Source: Anthostomella pinea (lineage: Eukaryota; Ascomycota; Sordariomycetes; Xylariales; Xylariaceae). From it: 64,000 bases of DNA. The first letter of the stretch is position 1. The number at the start of each line of letters is the position of its first letter. Shown here in pieces: positions 47,118-59,057 of the stretch. The translations under genes and the position numbers were made by a program. Where the stretch lies: assembly GCA_963556695.1 (NCBI GenBank), contig CAUWAG010000020.1, positions 682,001-746,000 on the forward strand, read 5' to 3'. The notes beneath the pieces are model-generated. The model was not told where the DNA came from, made no database searches, and was given only the letters and a program-made list of their open reading frames with translations.

Positions 47118-47832
47118 ATGTCCACTAGACACTCAATTCGCAGAGTCGACCCATACGCACAGGTCAACGGTCTTCTTCCACTTACGGAACATGCTCCATA
47201 AACTGTACCTTAACACGACAAGTTGGAATGCAGACGTGCTAGGATTTGTGTTTGGGCTTCCAATAGTTATAGCATTATTGATATATTTTACCAATCACTT
47301 TGGCAAGCGCCAGGCACATTTGGTATTGGTTGTGCTCCAATTAATGTCCGATGGTCTGTTGACAATATATTCACCCAAAACTATGACGAACTCGACGGAA
47401 ACCTGATTCCGGCATTCGCATTATTTTCCGCCTTTCACTTTTACTATCTGATCGACACCGATGCTAGCAATCGCAACGTCCGACTTCAAGCCAACGTCAA
47501 TGGGGCCTTATAACCCCAACAAGGAGCCGGATTCTGACTCATCAAGGTGGGCAGAACATGAAGCCCTGCGGATCAAAACGCTCGTAGAGATCAGCACTTT
47601 GGCGAAAGTCGCTGAAGGGTTTCCCAGTGTAGATGAGCTCACCAAAGTCATAAGAGAGCTCCTCAAAGACCAAACAAGTGCGCTTCTCGACCGTGTTTGC
47701 CGTACAAACACTACTAGACGCACACGGCGTGCTCCGAGCCAAATACTCTCAGCCATGCGGCGAATTAATGAGCTGGATCGAGCACTGCTAGGGCTTTTTA
47801 ACGTCAATGCTCTAGTGGCTCGCCGTCACTAA
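47118..47832 (+). CDS. Unresolved hypothetical gene, frame jumps
   Basis: Protein-like pieces occur in three frames: from the ATG at 47118 (RRVDPYAQVNGLLPLTEHA), a middle piece (VDNIFTQNYDELDGNLIPAF, about 47355-47420) and a last one (KTLVEISTLAKVAEGFPSV, about 47576-47635) ending at 47832. Introns or frameshifts must separate them, but no model joins them cleanly. Product unknown; possibly a decayed gene. Confidence 0.3.
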
Positions 47833-49235
47833 CACCGAAGCTTGTTCGTGGGGACAGGAAGAACATAAGATGTTGAACTAGGTGTTTTCACTTATCCAGG
47901 AATGGCGAAGTGATTCGATTGATGAAATCACAGCAGCGAAGCATGCGGGTGTCGCTACCAGGGAGAAGAACCTCTTGTTTCGCCAGCATTCCACCTTTTG
48001 CGGAACACTCCTCCACGTCGGGCGCGTTCTGCTGCAGCGACTGGGTGTGGTCGTCGAAAACACCTTCGGTAGCACGTTCTGCTTACTGTAGATCTGTCGC
48101 GCTGCAAAAGCCCGCCTTTTGCTCGATACATACCCGCCAACCTTGACACGTATACTTCAGGTTCAAGGAACGAAATCATTTTTCGTCGGGGAGATTGTGG
48201 ATAACACCCCCCTAATGTTATATGCGTCATTTCATACTGGCTTGCGGGGGTTCAGCTACCAGTTTCTCTCGCAATCCTCAATCCACGTCCAGACAAGTCC
48301 CTTGTGCCCGGAAAGGGGTTACCGAGCGAGGCGACTTGTCACTCCTTCTCAGGGATCGCGTTTTCCAGGGTCTAGAGCTGGCTACATTGACGCCCGATAT
48401 GGCCTAGAGGATCTTGGGAGTATGCGAGGCCACCGAGTCCACACAAGACGGCGGTGGCTCTCTTGGGCTGGATATCTTGCTGGAGAGTTTGGCCGCGCAG
48501 TTGCAATCGGAAGTCTGCAGGTCACCTTCGATTACATCGGTGCGCACCTCGAATCTGCAAGGCTTCTCAAATAGATCCAAGAGGGTTAGGCTTCGGCGTC
48601 GGTGACACGCCCGCCGCTTGGAATGCAACGCGCACCGTGGGTTACTTGTTTTCTGTTGGCTTTCGGGGCCTAGGTAAGGCGGCCAGTACTGCCAGAAAGC
48701 AGACCAATACCTAGAGGAATTTATATGCATGCATGGCACGTAATATCCCCTCTATGCTTCTGTTCTTGCGCGTAGATGGGGATATATATGTTTACTGTAG
48801 ACGCATACACACACACACATATACATATTTATGTCCCAGGGTGAAATCTCACGTCTGGTTCGCAAGTAGGAAGGGCGCGGTATTAGAACTGTAGTATCGC
48901 ACAAGATAATGCGATATCGGGAATACCAGCAGACTTTCAGGAGAGAATCACGCTGGGTCTTATTGCCATGCCATCCCTGTGATGCAACGTGAGTTCTCCT
49001 GCAGTACTCTAGGTACAGCCCTGCCCACCCTTGGTCCAACCCCTTGGTACCAGGCTGTTGGGTCACGATGGTAGCACTTCGCGTAAGTATACGAGCAAGC
49101 GCACTGCCACTGAGCCTTGCCACCAGAATCGAACTTATACCAGGTCAGTTCACTGTCTGAGGCTGTTGTGCGGTGGAGACCTTATCTTCTTTCTCCCTCG
49201 TCAGAAAAGCGAGCTCAACATACACCACCGACGCC
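47833..49235. other. Intergenic, some coding-like scraps
   Basis: Short frames such as 48414-48605 (ending SNRSKRVRLRRR) may be relics. An (AC)n microsatellite lies at about 48806-48822. No gene can be supported. Confidence 0.35.
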
Positions 49236-50194
49236 ATGAGCATCACGGCCCCGCCCGTCACAGCGGACTTCGTCGGCGTAGGGCCCGTCACGGTCGTCTT
49301 CACGCCCGCGCCTTCCTGTAGCACTTGGTACTTCTACGACACGATTGGCGTCCCGAATATTGTGTGGAACGACGAGTTCCATAATCCACGGATCACCGAC
49401 TGTCGACCTCCCGGTAATCCTGGCAATACTTTTAAACCCGGCGTTTGCCCCAGTGGACAGGAGTTCAAGCAGGTTAACGCCATCGTGGACCAGGCGGCGA
49501 GTACGAGTGTCCAGACCACGTATCAGGGAATGTGCTGTAGCTCGTAGGCATCTCCGTCGCTCTGTTCCCGACAGATGGCATTTGTAGCTTTAGCTAAACT
49601 TCGTCTACCCAGAAATCACGACTTGAGCATCGATTCGTCGCTTTATGGGACTTTCCATGGAACGCCAATCTGCACCACCAAACTGACGGCGCCGATCGTA
49701 GCTACCAGCTACGAGGCTGACTATGATGCCGTCGGCAGTTTCACGCTAACTGAGCCGGTCACGGTCACAGCAGTCTCCGAGCCAGTGATGGTCTTCTGGT
49801 CTGCCGAGGACTTGACTGCATTCGAATCACCACTGGCGGAATCGTTGCGCGCGGCAATGAGCCTCCGGGCACCTCGCCGCCTGCGAATTCGTCTTCATCT
49901 ACGACATCGATATCAATATTGCCGCCTACAAGTTCGTCTTCCTTTGCGGCAAGGCCGTTGCCATCTACAACTCCGCCATTTGATGACGAAGATCGCGAGC
50001 CTAGCTCGTCGCTTTCCAAGGGCGCCATAGCAGACTGGGCCCTCCACATCCTCGACCTGAACCACGCCGCCGGCAACGCAGCCGCGTCGTCCCTGCTCGC
50101 CGCATTCCACCCCGTCGATGTAACCGTCTACGCTAGTGGTGCCTTGTGGCTATTCGGAGAAGCCGATTTGATAGCTATGATGGGAGGTGAGTAG
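49236..50194 (+). pseudogene. Fungal surface/secreted-type protein with frame break
   Basis: The ATG at 49236 opens a segment with conserved-looking residues (PSCSTWYFYD, NPRITDCRPPG, GVCPSGQEFKQV, YQGMCCSS), a pattern I associate with ascomycete surface proteins that have a cysteine-rich N-terminal region and a Ser/Thr-rich stalk. An intron (about 49545-49609) joins to LYGTFHGTPICTTKLTAP and VMVFWSAEDLTAF. Near 49857, after LRAAM, the expected Ser/Thr/Pro-rich linker (PPANSSSSTTSIS) continues in another frame. No C-terminal membrane segment follows. It is either a 1-base frameshift or an unrecognised intron. Confidence 0.5.
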
Positions 50195-50749
50195 AACTTG
50201 TCACTCCAGTTGCATGAGGACATCTACTACCGTTTCCCCTCAAAACTTTATAATGAGCTAAGCCCGCTAGCCAGGCACAATGTTACATGGTGCCAGGTTT
50301 GTAACACTTGTGATGTATGTAGGGAAAAAACGATGCGAGATGGCTAGTATCTGGCTGGTGGATGGTCTATGAGGGTGGTAATTTACAGTCAATGTGGTCT
50401 CAAGCCTCCGATACGACTCTATCAAGGGGCAGCTGCATAATCTAGCAGTAGTAAAGGCCATTTGAAGTAAGTACGTCGTACAGTGGGTATATCGGATGGA
50501 CTAATAACTGGCATGTGTTAAGGCGTGGTGTTACAGAGTGAGAAAAGCAGTCAATTAAGTATCGTATAATAAGGGGTAAAGTAAAATATAGTTAAAACCT
50601 GGCTTTCCTTTTGATATAGGTATCTCGTAAACCTTATATATGCCCTTGTAAATATTATATATCTTTTTTTAAAGCGAATATTGCCAATTAACTTAAAGAC
50701 CTTTAATAAATCTATGCTTTTTAAGAGGGATTATTTTTAACATTTTAAA
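50195..50749. other. Intergenic, becoming AT-rich
   Basis: No gene; from about 50520 the composition turns RIP-like towards the Gypsy remnant. Confidence 0.5.
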
Positions 50750-52154
50750 AAGCTATTGTAAAGTATAAATAACGGCGACGTCTCTGAACACCCACCTATC
50801 CCAAGACTTTATTATCCCTTTATTATCCCACCTATTATTACCACTGATTCCGTCCAACACACTGTGACGATGAGTACCATTATCATTCCAGAACATTAGG
50901 ATAGTTCTGAAGGGACTGGAAGAGCAGCCAGACCTATCCAAACATCCCCCAACACCAACAACCTTCCCCCAAAGAAAGAACCAAAGAAACAGAGAACCAA
51001 GATACGAGGGGGCCAGAGCAAGCCAAACACGCAATCAAAGGCCGCTTTGACCCACAGCAAATCTCCCTCAAACGCATCATCGTCTCCATCTTCCTCCAGG
51101 ATCACATTCCAGGACCCACAGATCCAGCCCATGGCACCAACCATGAGCGGTGCTCTGGGCCGATCAGACGACCCCTTGCTCTTCAACCTAGATGTGCTTA
51201 TACCAGAGCAGCTAGCCAGATTACAAACCGAACTACACACCCGGATCCCAAGGTCTGAGCCACCAAGGCACACAACAGAACGACAATCTGTGCATTTCAG
51301 CACACCACAAGAACGAGCCTTTCCTTCCTCGGAAACGTGTACTCCTTTTTGGTATACGAGCTTGATCAAGCCATTGATTATTCCATTGATAAAGAGGACT
51401 CAGAGACTCAGAAATTGCTATGTAGCAGGCTTCCCCCAGAGGCGCAAGATTTTATGGATGTATTTTCTAAGATAGAAAGCAACAAGCTACCCCCTTTCCG
51501 CAAGGATATTAACCACAAGATCGAATTCAAACCAGAGGCCAAGGCTCTTAGGCTGAACTCCTTATATAACATAAAGGCTGACCATCTTATTGCCCTCAAG
51601 CAATATCTGACAGAATACTTACACAAGGAATGGATTGTTCCTAATATAACAGAATATAGATCTCCTGTTATCTTTGCCAAAAAGCCAAATAGAGGCTTGT
51701 GTTTCTGTGTTGACTACCGCGAGCTTAATGCTCAGACAAAGAAGGACCGCTACCCGCTGCCGCTAATCAGCAAAACATTGGAACGTCTGTCTTGCGCTAA
51801 GCTATCCACCAAGCTGGATATCAGGGCGGCTTTCCACCGAATCCGTATGGATCCAGCCTCTGAGGATCTCACAACCTTCCGCACGCGCTTTGGCCAGTAC
51901 AAGTACAAGGTGCTCCCTTTTGGACTTTGTAACGGCCTAAGTACCTTTCAGCGGTATATCAACAAGGCCTTGTTCCCATATCTGGATGAGTTCTGTACAG
52001 CCTATGTGGACGATATCTTGATCTTTTCTGCAGACCCATTAGAACACTGGGACCATGTCCGCAAGGTCCTCCAGAAACTCCGTGAAGCTGGCCTCCAGGC
52101 TGACATCAAGAAGAGCGAGTTTGCTGTCATATCAACAAAATTCCTGGGATATAT

Positions 52155-52689
52155 TGATTGAGTGATTATATTTATCGTGGGTGCAGTCCCTCCACAGGGC
52201 AAACCACGCCTCCAAGAGCCATTGCATCGCAAGGTTGTAGAGGTGTCAGTCTAGATACATTCAGATCCGCGCACGAGCCTATCCTCGCTGTAGCGGTATC
52301 AATCTGGAGTGTCCAAATGGTTTTAGTCAATACCCAAGCACGATTCTGTCAGGAAAACCTCCTGTCCAGTGACAAAGCAACCCAGTGAACCTCAGTCCTT
52401 TGGTGTACACATCGTTCCAGTAGCTGTTCGATATATGTCGCATTGGTGGGTGAAGTAGGTGATTGTTATCTGCTGGCGAGGGAAACCACAAGGGGAAAAA
52501 CCTCGCAAGAGTGGGTATTGTGGAGCTCTGCGATAATGGGACCTCTCCACTGTCGTGTGCTGGTTGTCGACTCGCACAAGCCGGGTCAGAAGGGGGCTAT
52601 AGCAGGATTCGAACCCACTTGTTCTCGTCGCCTACCGCACAAATGAGAACACAACCAGGCACATTTGACCATTGCGACATACGGCCTTC
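52155..52689 (-). mobile_element. tRNA-derived SINE with LINE-type tail
   Basis: 535 bases inserted in Gypsy RT between perfect 14-bp duplications TTCCTGGGATATAT (52141-52154 and 52690-52703). In reverse orientation the 5' end has pol III promoter boxes: an A-box-like TGTCGCAATGG (52679-52669) and an exact B box GGTTCGAATCC (52615-52605), about 55 bases apart as in a tRNA gene. Its last about 140 bases match the LINE 3' end at 18500-18636 (shared TGGAGGCGTGGTTTGC-type core) and end in an ATC/TCA-rich tail. A tRNA-like head, LINE-shared tail and long target duplication define a SINE mobilised by that LINE family (inference from known SINE biology). Confidence 0.8.
52605..52679 (-). promoter_or_regulatory. 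Internal pol III promoter of the SINE (A and B boxes)
   Basis: A box 52679-52669 (10 of 11 consensus positions) and B box 52615-52605 (perfect match to GGTTCGANTCC). The surrounding sequence does not fold into a convincing full cloverleaf, so it is not called as a tRNA gene. Confidence 0.7.
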
Positions 52690-54771
52690 TTCCTGGGATA
52701 TATAATATCAACCAGTGGCATATCAGTTGATCAAGCCAAGATTGCCGCCATAAGGGACTGGTAAGAGCCTAGGACTGTTAAAGAACTACAGTCTTTCTTG
52801 AGATTCTGTAACTTCTATTGGCAATTCATAGACAATTTTAGCAGGATAGCTAAACCTCTTTACTGTCTTACTGTGGCAATTAAGTATCTATAGACCAAGG
52901 AACAGCAAAGAGTCTTTAACTACCTAAAAGATGCCTTATGCTCAGCTCCCTTGCTCTCACATTCCAAGGAAGTAGCTCCTACCAAGTTGAAAACAGATGC
53001 TTCAGATAGTGTAATCTCAGCAGCCCTCTGCCAACAAGATGAGCAAGACAACTGGCATCCGGTGGCCTATCTGTCGCGAATTATGAATGTAGCAGAGTGC
53101 AACTATCCCATTCATAATAAGGAACTACTGGCAATTGTCTATGCCATGCGAGAATGGAACCACATGCTCACTGCCCTTCAGCATCCCCTTCCTGTTTTTA
53201 TAGATCACCAGGCACTCCAGTACTTTGTCACTAAGCGACAGCTTAATGCCCGACAAACAGCCTGGAATAAGGATATCTCGGGTCTGGACTTCACCATCTC
53301 TTACTGTCCAGGTAGGGAGAACCTAATAGCTGATACTCTATCACAGAAAGCTGTAGATCTGGCTACACAGAAGGCCATCAAGGATGAAAGTTGCTGCCAG
53401 ATCCTCCTACCTGTTGAAAGGTTCAATGGACCCGTTGACCTGTCTGTGACCGACCCGTCACCTAGTCCAGAGGACAACCTGGTATGTGCTATTGTGGCCA
53501 CCTTGGAAGCTAACAACCAGGACCCTGACAGTTCTCTAGAAGGTGTTCAGCTTATTAATGCCATTTTGACAGCCAACCGCTCTTTAGAGACCTTGTTTTT
53601 TGAGTATAAAAGAGCTAAATATAGTCAGCAGGGCTACAGTCTTGTTGATGGCTTATTACTGAAAGAGGGACGCCTCGTGGTGCCTGATGAGGGGAACCTA
53701 CGCACACGACTTTGTGATGAGATTCACAGACTACCTTCCCGTGCACACCCTGGTCGGAACAAGATGCGTGCCTTAGTAGCAGAGCGTTATTCCTGGCCAG
53801 GTATGAGTGCTTTTATAGACCGCTATTGCGCTCATTGCCCAGAATGTGGCAGAGGCTGCAATTCCTGTTTCAAGCCAGCCGGCTTGCTACAACCTCTGCT
53901 TATACTGGATCATCCTTGGCAACATGTCTCTATTGACTTCAAAACCATGCCAAAAGACAAGCTAGGCTATGACACGATCTATGTGGTGGTAGACCGACTA
54001 GGCAAACGCCCGTGGTCTATTCCGACATATAAGATATGTACATCTAAGGACCTTGCCACCTTATACTTTAATGGACCTTGGAGGGTCTACGGCACCCCTG
54101 AGACTGTGACTTCAGACCGTGGTCAGCAGTTTATTGCTGCCTTTTTAGATGAATTAACCAAGCTCATAGGAATAGACCTACGCCGCTCTATTGCAGAGCA
54201 CCCTCAGACAGATGGTCAGACAGAGATCATTAACCAGTTCCTCTAGACCAAGCTCTGACCCTTTATAAGCCAGTTTTAGGATGACTGGTCTCAACTGCTG
54301 TCCTGTCTGGATTTTGCTTATGCCACATAATCTCATATAAGTACTGGCTTATCTCTAACTGAGGTTGAAATGGGGTTTCTTCTAATTATGACATTTGACT
54401 GGGATAAACGCAGTCCCTCCTCAAGAAAGACGCCTATTACAGAGCGGCTGAGTCATTCAGACGCTCAAGAGTTTGCTGAACGCCGGGCACATGCCGTGGC
54501 ATGGGCCAAAACCAACCTCTTTAAGGCATAAGTAAAGTACAAAAAATAGACTAACAAGTCCCAACGACTAATTGACTGGAAGCCAGAAGATATGGTATAT
54601 GTCCGCAAAGGAGCATGGCGTACTGACCGCCCACATGATGGATTGGACAACCCCTATATGGGACCATATCGGGTTGTCAAACAGATCAATGAGAACGCCT
54701 TTGAGATTGACTTACCCCCTGGGATAAACGCTCATCGGGTCATCAATGCAAGCCGCTTAGTACGGTCTTAA

Positions 54772-54951
54772 ATTTATGAGTCTTAGCTTTAAGCCGTTTA
54801 ATGTTAATTTTAAGTATAATAAGATGTCGTTATTCATTAAAAATCATCTTATATTAAACTTATACGGCTTGAAACTCAATAATATAAACATTAATGTCAT
54901 TTTTAATTATATTTTCAGTATTGTTTAAAGTTATATTTAGCTTTAAGTTAT
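54772..54951. other. AT-rich spacer between Gypsy and Copia-3
   Basis: RIP-like; may include the decayed Gypsy 3' LTR. Confidence 0.4.
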
Positions 54952-55154
54952 TGTTGGAACAGGCTTGAACGATCAATCATAGTACTCGAGTATGGGGTCA
55001 AGGTCATGATGTTGCTCATGGTTGGATTGGGAGGTCTAGCTGGACCTGAAGGTCTGGCTAAGTAACCTCGCAATCCGGTATCTATCTCTTATCTAATCAT
55101 ACATGTGGGTCTTGGTATAGATGGTTTGCAGGCTGGAATCGCATAGATCCAACA
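54952..55154 (-). repeat. Copia-3 3' LTR
   Basis: 203 bases, TGTTGGAACA to AGATCCAACA in plus orientation, slightly more diverged than the Copia-2 pair; followed on the right by the internal element sequence. Confidence 0.9.
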
Positions 55155-55206
55155 CAGGATACTCTTTCTTTTATGATTGCGATTCCACCAAACCATCCAT
55201 CCAGGT

Positions 55207-57163
55207 GATCTCAACGTTGAACCCAGCCTTCAACTCGAACCGTTGTCTTATTATCAGAAACAAAACCATGAAGGGTTTTATTTGGAGACGACTTGGTCAT
55301 CGAGTCAGCAGGGTTATCCTCACTATGGATCCATCGGATTTCTGTGATCTCATGATTCTCGTATGACTGCCGGAGCGCCATGACGTCGATCATCAAACGC
55401 TTCTCATTGGTAGTGCCGAGCTTGACAAGGCACTAATACAACGAGTATGAGTCTGTGCAGAAGATCAGAGGGATCGTAGGTACTTCAAGGCGTTGGCAGA
55501 TAGTTGCCAGTGTACGGTGGATCACGTATCCGTAATCATAGCCAGCAACCATGCCATATACTTCAGAAGCTAGAACGCTCCGTGTGACTCTCTTGCATTT
55601 AGTAGAGGACCAATGAACAATGTTTCCGGTCAGATCAAATGTAAATGTCTCGCCATTACCAGATGATTCATTCCCGAGGATAATGACAAATCCGATCTGT
55701 AATGATAGGTCCTTATTGTTGGCAAATAATCCGTCAACGAATACAAAGAGTTTAGCAGTAGACAGATCAATCGTTATGAATCGAAGTCCACGTGACTTAT
55801 TGTCCAGTTGCCACTGAATATGTTTGTTTAATATCTCGATATCTTTGTCAGAGGGTTCTTGGGCTTAGGCTGCAACAGAATAGTCGAATGCGGCTTCTGG
55901 TTGACAGATGGAGGCAATGTAAGCGTCTCTTGCTCGTTGCTCAATAAATCTCTGCTTGTAGTCCTTGTCACTCATGTCAATCAGGACGAGCTTGTCAATT
56001 TGTCCCTTTTGAGTCGCTGTCATGGTCTCAGTCTGAAATTCTAAGCGGCATCTGTTAAAGTCGCCAAAAGAACCAGTATTAAACTGGGTCCGTGGCTTCG
56101 TCTTATAGCCTGCTTTCTTTGTCTCATTTTCTTCCTTCTCCAGGAAGCTGGTAGTGCCAATGACAAAGGTGTCGTCAGTTTAAAGGGCTGCGATAGCGAA
56201 GTCGTTGCTTTTCTTTGTAATGAATAAATAAGGGTCATAAGCGGATGTCTCCATCTCTAGTCTTTCCTTGTGGTGGGCGGAGTATGTGTCATACCAATGA
56301 TTCCCAGCTTCTGCGATTCCGTACAGGGGTTTGTCGACGCAAAGAATCGTACCCTTTGGTTACTTCTTCTTTAGTTTAATGGGCAGCTTATATAGGACAA
56401 GACAATTCATTGGGTCTCGTGACTGCATATAGGCCATAATAATGTCTCGAGAGGCAGCAAGGCATCCTCGCTGTCGCAGAGACGGTTTCAATGCCATGGC
56501 CAGTTGCTGGCTGCATCGCATTATCGTCGGAGCTTGGGTCATGATATCGTGCTTTTCATGATCGTTGTATCCTTGGACGACGAGTCTGCTTTTCTTGTAA
56601 GGGCGGTTATTGACCTCTTTGACCGTGCGGACAAGGCGGGAGTTAAAAAGTCGGGTATCGCTGTGAATCTTGCTATCGGACAGAACGGGGACAAGCACTT
56701 GATTGGCAAATAGGGACTCAATCTCAAGGATATCGGATTGCTCGAAGGGTGCTCCGGGGGCTGTGATCCTGCCTTCAGTGCGCAAGTTCAGGACGAGGGC
56801 GTGATCAGCACGCTCTTCGTACGAGAGGAAAATGCCATATTCATCTTGCTGGATGAAGAAGCCAGCGAAGTTCTTCTCTTCGCTTGTAGTCGCAGTGGCC
56901 ATGTGTACCACGTATACTTTTCCGGGTTGGCCTCGCGGTCGCTTTGTACTTTGGACGTGTATAGGAAGCTTCAGAGGGCGGCCGCGACGATGGGGGAGTG
57001 TCGGTTCTGGATATTTGAACGGAACGGGGGTATCGTGGTTGTCAAGCTTGTCAGCATTGAGAATCGCGTCAGGGTAACAGTTATACGGCTTAACGTGCGT
57101 ACGGTTGAAGAGGGTTGGTCCGTTAACCATCTCAACAGTCACTTCTCGGTCTGCAACCGATAG
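55207..57163 (-). pseudogene. Copia-3 integrase end, RT and RNase H, broken
   Basis: Open pieces 57142-56360 and 55396-55211 are linked by stop-containing sequence. Early RT shows KKSRLVVQGYNDHEKHD and LAASRDIIMAYMQSRDP. At the catalytic box (about 56182) the codon before TDDTFVIG is TAA, where Copia-2 has tyrosine (YTDD). RNase H ends with WIHSEDNPADSMTK as in Copia-2. The enzyme cannot be made. Confidence 0.85.
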
Positions 57164-57301
57164 AACCTTATACGGGCCTTGACATTTGTTTTTTTCGTGA
57201 TAAACAAGGACTTCACTGCCAATGGGAAGAGAGAGAGGCAGTGTTGGGGTTGTATCAGGGCCGTTCCTTGTGTTTAGAGCACCTTGAACGTTTCGCTTGG
57301 C

Positions 57302-58072
57302 TCAGAGCTTACATAGTTTGGTCATTGCTTTGGCCTGGGCCTGGGCACATTGAAGCTGCGATAGTGTCGGGGGTGAATCCATCGTAACGCGTGGATAGGC
57401 TCCAAAGACCAGGAGTATTGGTACAAGACCATCAGGACCGGCGGTATCATTTACGGCTTTTACTGCCATCTGCAGGACAGCTTCTCGAGAGATCCTGGAT
57501 GATTCGGCTCGGATGATCTCGTAAGAGCGTCGAATGGGGGTATGATACCGTTCAACCTTGCCAATCGACCAATGAGCTTCGACGGGAATCTGATGACAGG
57601 TAATTCCAAGCAATTGGGCTTCAGCGCGAAATTCTGTGGCTGCAAAGTTGGTACCGGCATCGTGCGTTAGGACATCTGGAGGGCCAAGATAGGTGTCAAT
57701 CCAACATCGTTTCAGTGCTTCCCAGGTCTCCTTGGCAGATAGGTTGAGAAGGAATTGGGCTGCTTGAAAGGCTGTAGCGGCGTCAACGCAGTGAAAAACG
57801 GGCTTGCTCTCCAGGTACATGACATCGACAATGACTTCGTAGTTGAAATCAACATCCTTCTTGATGGAGAACTTGAACCGTTGTGGTGACGGGCCTTTGA
57901 CCTGGCAGTGATGGCAAAACTTATTGATCATTACAATAGCATCTCGATCAGTTTTGTTGCCAGATTTCTCTAGGAGCTTGTAAAGCTTGCCGACGGAAGG
58001 GTGTCCAAGTCGGGTATAAACGCGTCGTAATTCAGCTTCTGTCAGGAAAACATCGGTTGATGCGGTTGTCAT
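57302..58072 (-). pseudogene. Copia-3 integrase (zinc-binding and core)
   Basis: A 256-residue frame contains RLGHPSVGKLYKLL and CHHCQVKG (HHCC zinc-binding domain), then the catalytic triad candidates: Asp in VIVDVMYLESKP, Asp in LTHDAGTNF and Glu in GKVERYH. The frame itself is uninterrupted, but the element has stops elsewhere, so it is listed as part of a dead element. Copia-2 has lost all of this. Confidence 0.85.
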
Positions 58073-58099
58073 TGCTGAGGGGAAGAACCAGGGGTGGCC

Positions 58100-58894
58100 T
58101 CATTTATGGGTGATTGGGATGGACTTGCCATCTTGTAGTCGGATCATCCTATTGGCAATATTATCAAACATTACGCCAAGCTTATCGAAGTCTTTCAGGC
58201 AGAGGAGGAAGGGAGTTTGGGTGTCGACGACATGGAACGTCACGTCTCCAATGGGGGTGTCAACATAGATCGTGCCGAGGGAATCTAGGGGCTGTCCTCC
58301 ACCAAATTTAACCGTAGCTTCTCCAGCGCGTGATTTATCGAGTGAAACTGAGGGTAGTTCGTGCTGTATGGCTAAGAACTGACCCTTGCCGGCTGTTGAA
58401 ACGGAAGCAGCGCCAGAATCAGGCATAATTCCTTGGAATGTGGAACTGGCGTATCTATCCAGTATGAAGCCATCAGATTCGGATCTAGTCTGCAAGTCGT
58501 CCACAGCAGTGATTGCATGTTGAAATGCTTGGTTACCAAGTAAGGTGGCTGTGAGATACTGTATAGCATCGTCACTGCTGTCGCTCCTGGAATCCGTGAC
58601 GTGTTGATCATGCGTATCATCAGGGTCTGAGTCAAGATCAGGCTCGTAATCGGCCAGGAAATGGATGTAGACAGGGCCTGTGGTCGGTCGTCCACGGAAC
58701 TGTTGATCGTGCCGCCATTTCTTTTTGGATTTTCGTTGTTCCTCTGGAGAATACTTCCACCATCGACAGTCAGGGTCACTACAGATGTAACAACGTCTGG
58801 TGTGAGGACCTGCTCCCAAGCAGCCCTCAACTGCCAGGACTGTGGTAGCCAATTGGAAGCTGGCTGTGGGGATCAGGCACAAGCAGAGCTCCAC
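58100..58894 (-). pseudogene. Copia-3 zinc knuckle and protease region
   Basis: A 264-residue frame with CYICSDPDCRWW (cysteine cluster) near the start and MPDSGAASVSTAG, the DSGA motif of aspartic proteases of Copia elements, at about residues 170-180. It links gag to integrase in the polyprotein. Confidence 0.8.
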
Positions 58895-59057
58895 CTGCTC
58901 CTAGACTTGGTCGCGCTTTTCGCAATGCGTTGTTGGTCATTTCTTTTCTTTTCTCTTTAGCTTAGAATCTTCGTCTATAGCACCCAATGGACTGAGTTCG
59001 CCTCAATGCCTTGATCTGGTCGTGACATCTGGTAACGTTGCCATCTCGTTTACCGTA

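Larger units (their letters stand above)
51337..54246 (+). pseudogene. Gypsy pol (RT, RNase H, integrase), interrupted
   Basis: The RT frame runs 51337-52161 and is cut within FLGYI by the SINE insertion. It resumes at about 52704 (STSGISVDQAKI) and, apart from stops near 52759 and 52891, stays open from 52951 to 54246. It would have encoded the replication and integration enzymes of the element. An in-frame stop after EIINQFL (54244) precedes the integrase C-terminal part, whose remaining codons continue to 54771. Confidence 0.87.
50750..54771 (+). mobile_element. Ty3/Gypsy retrotransposon remnant
   Basis: A short Gag-like start (from the ATG at 51131 to about 51330) is joined directly to RT, so most of gag and the protease are missing. 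Order RT, RNase H, integrase marks it as Gypsy. RT shows FCVDYRELN (about 51703) and YVDDILIF (about 52000); RNase H follows at about 52950-53360. The integrase has the H2C2 zinc-binding part (about 53733-53850), then SIDF (about 53935), TSDRGQQF (about 54112) and the Glu in TEIINQ (about 54225). It ends RLVRS-stop at 54771. A SINE at 52155 splits RT and several stops are present. No LTRs could be found, so the element borders are approximate. Confidence 0.85.

Noticed and set aside
52570..52689. A tRNA gene
   Set aside because: The B box is perfect and the A box good, but acceptor and anticodon arms do not pair convincingly, and the region lies inside a bounded insert with a LINE-like tail.
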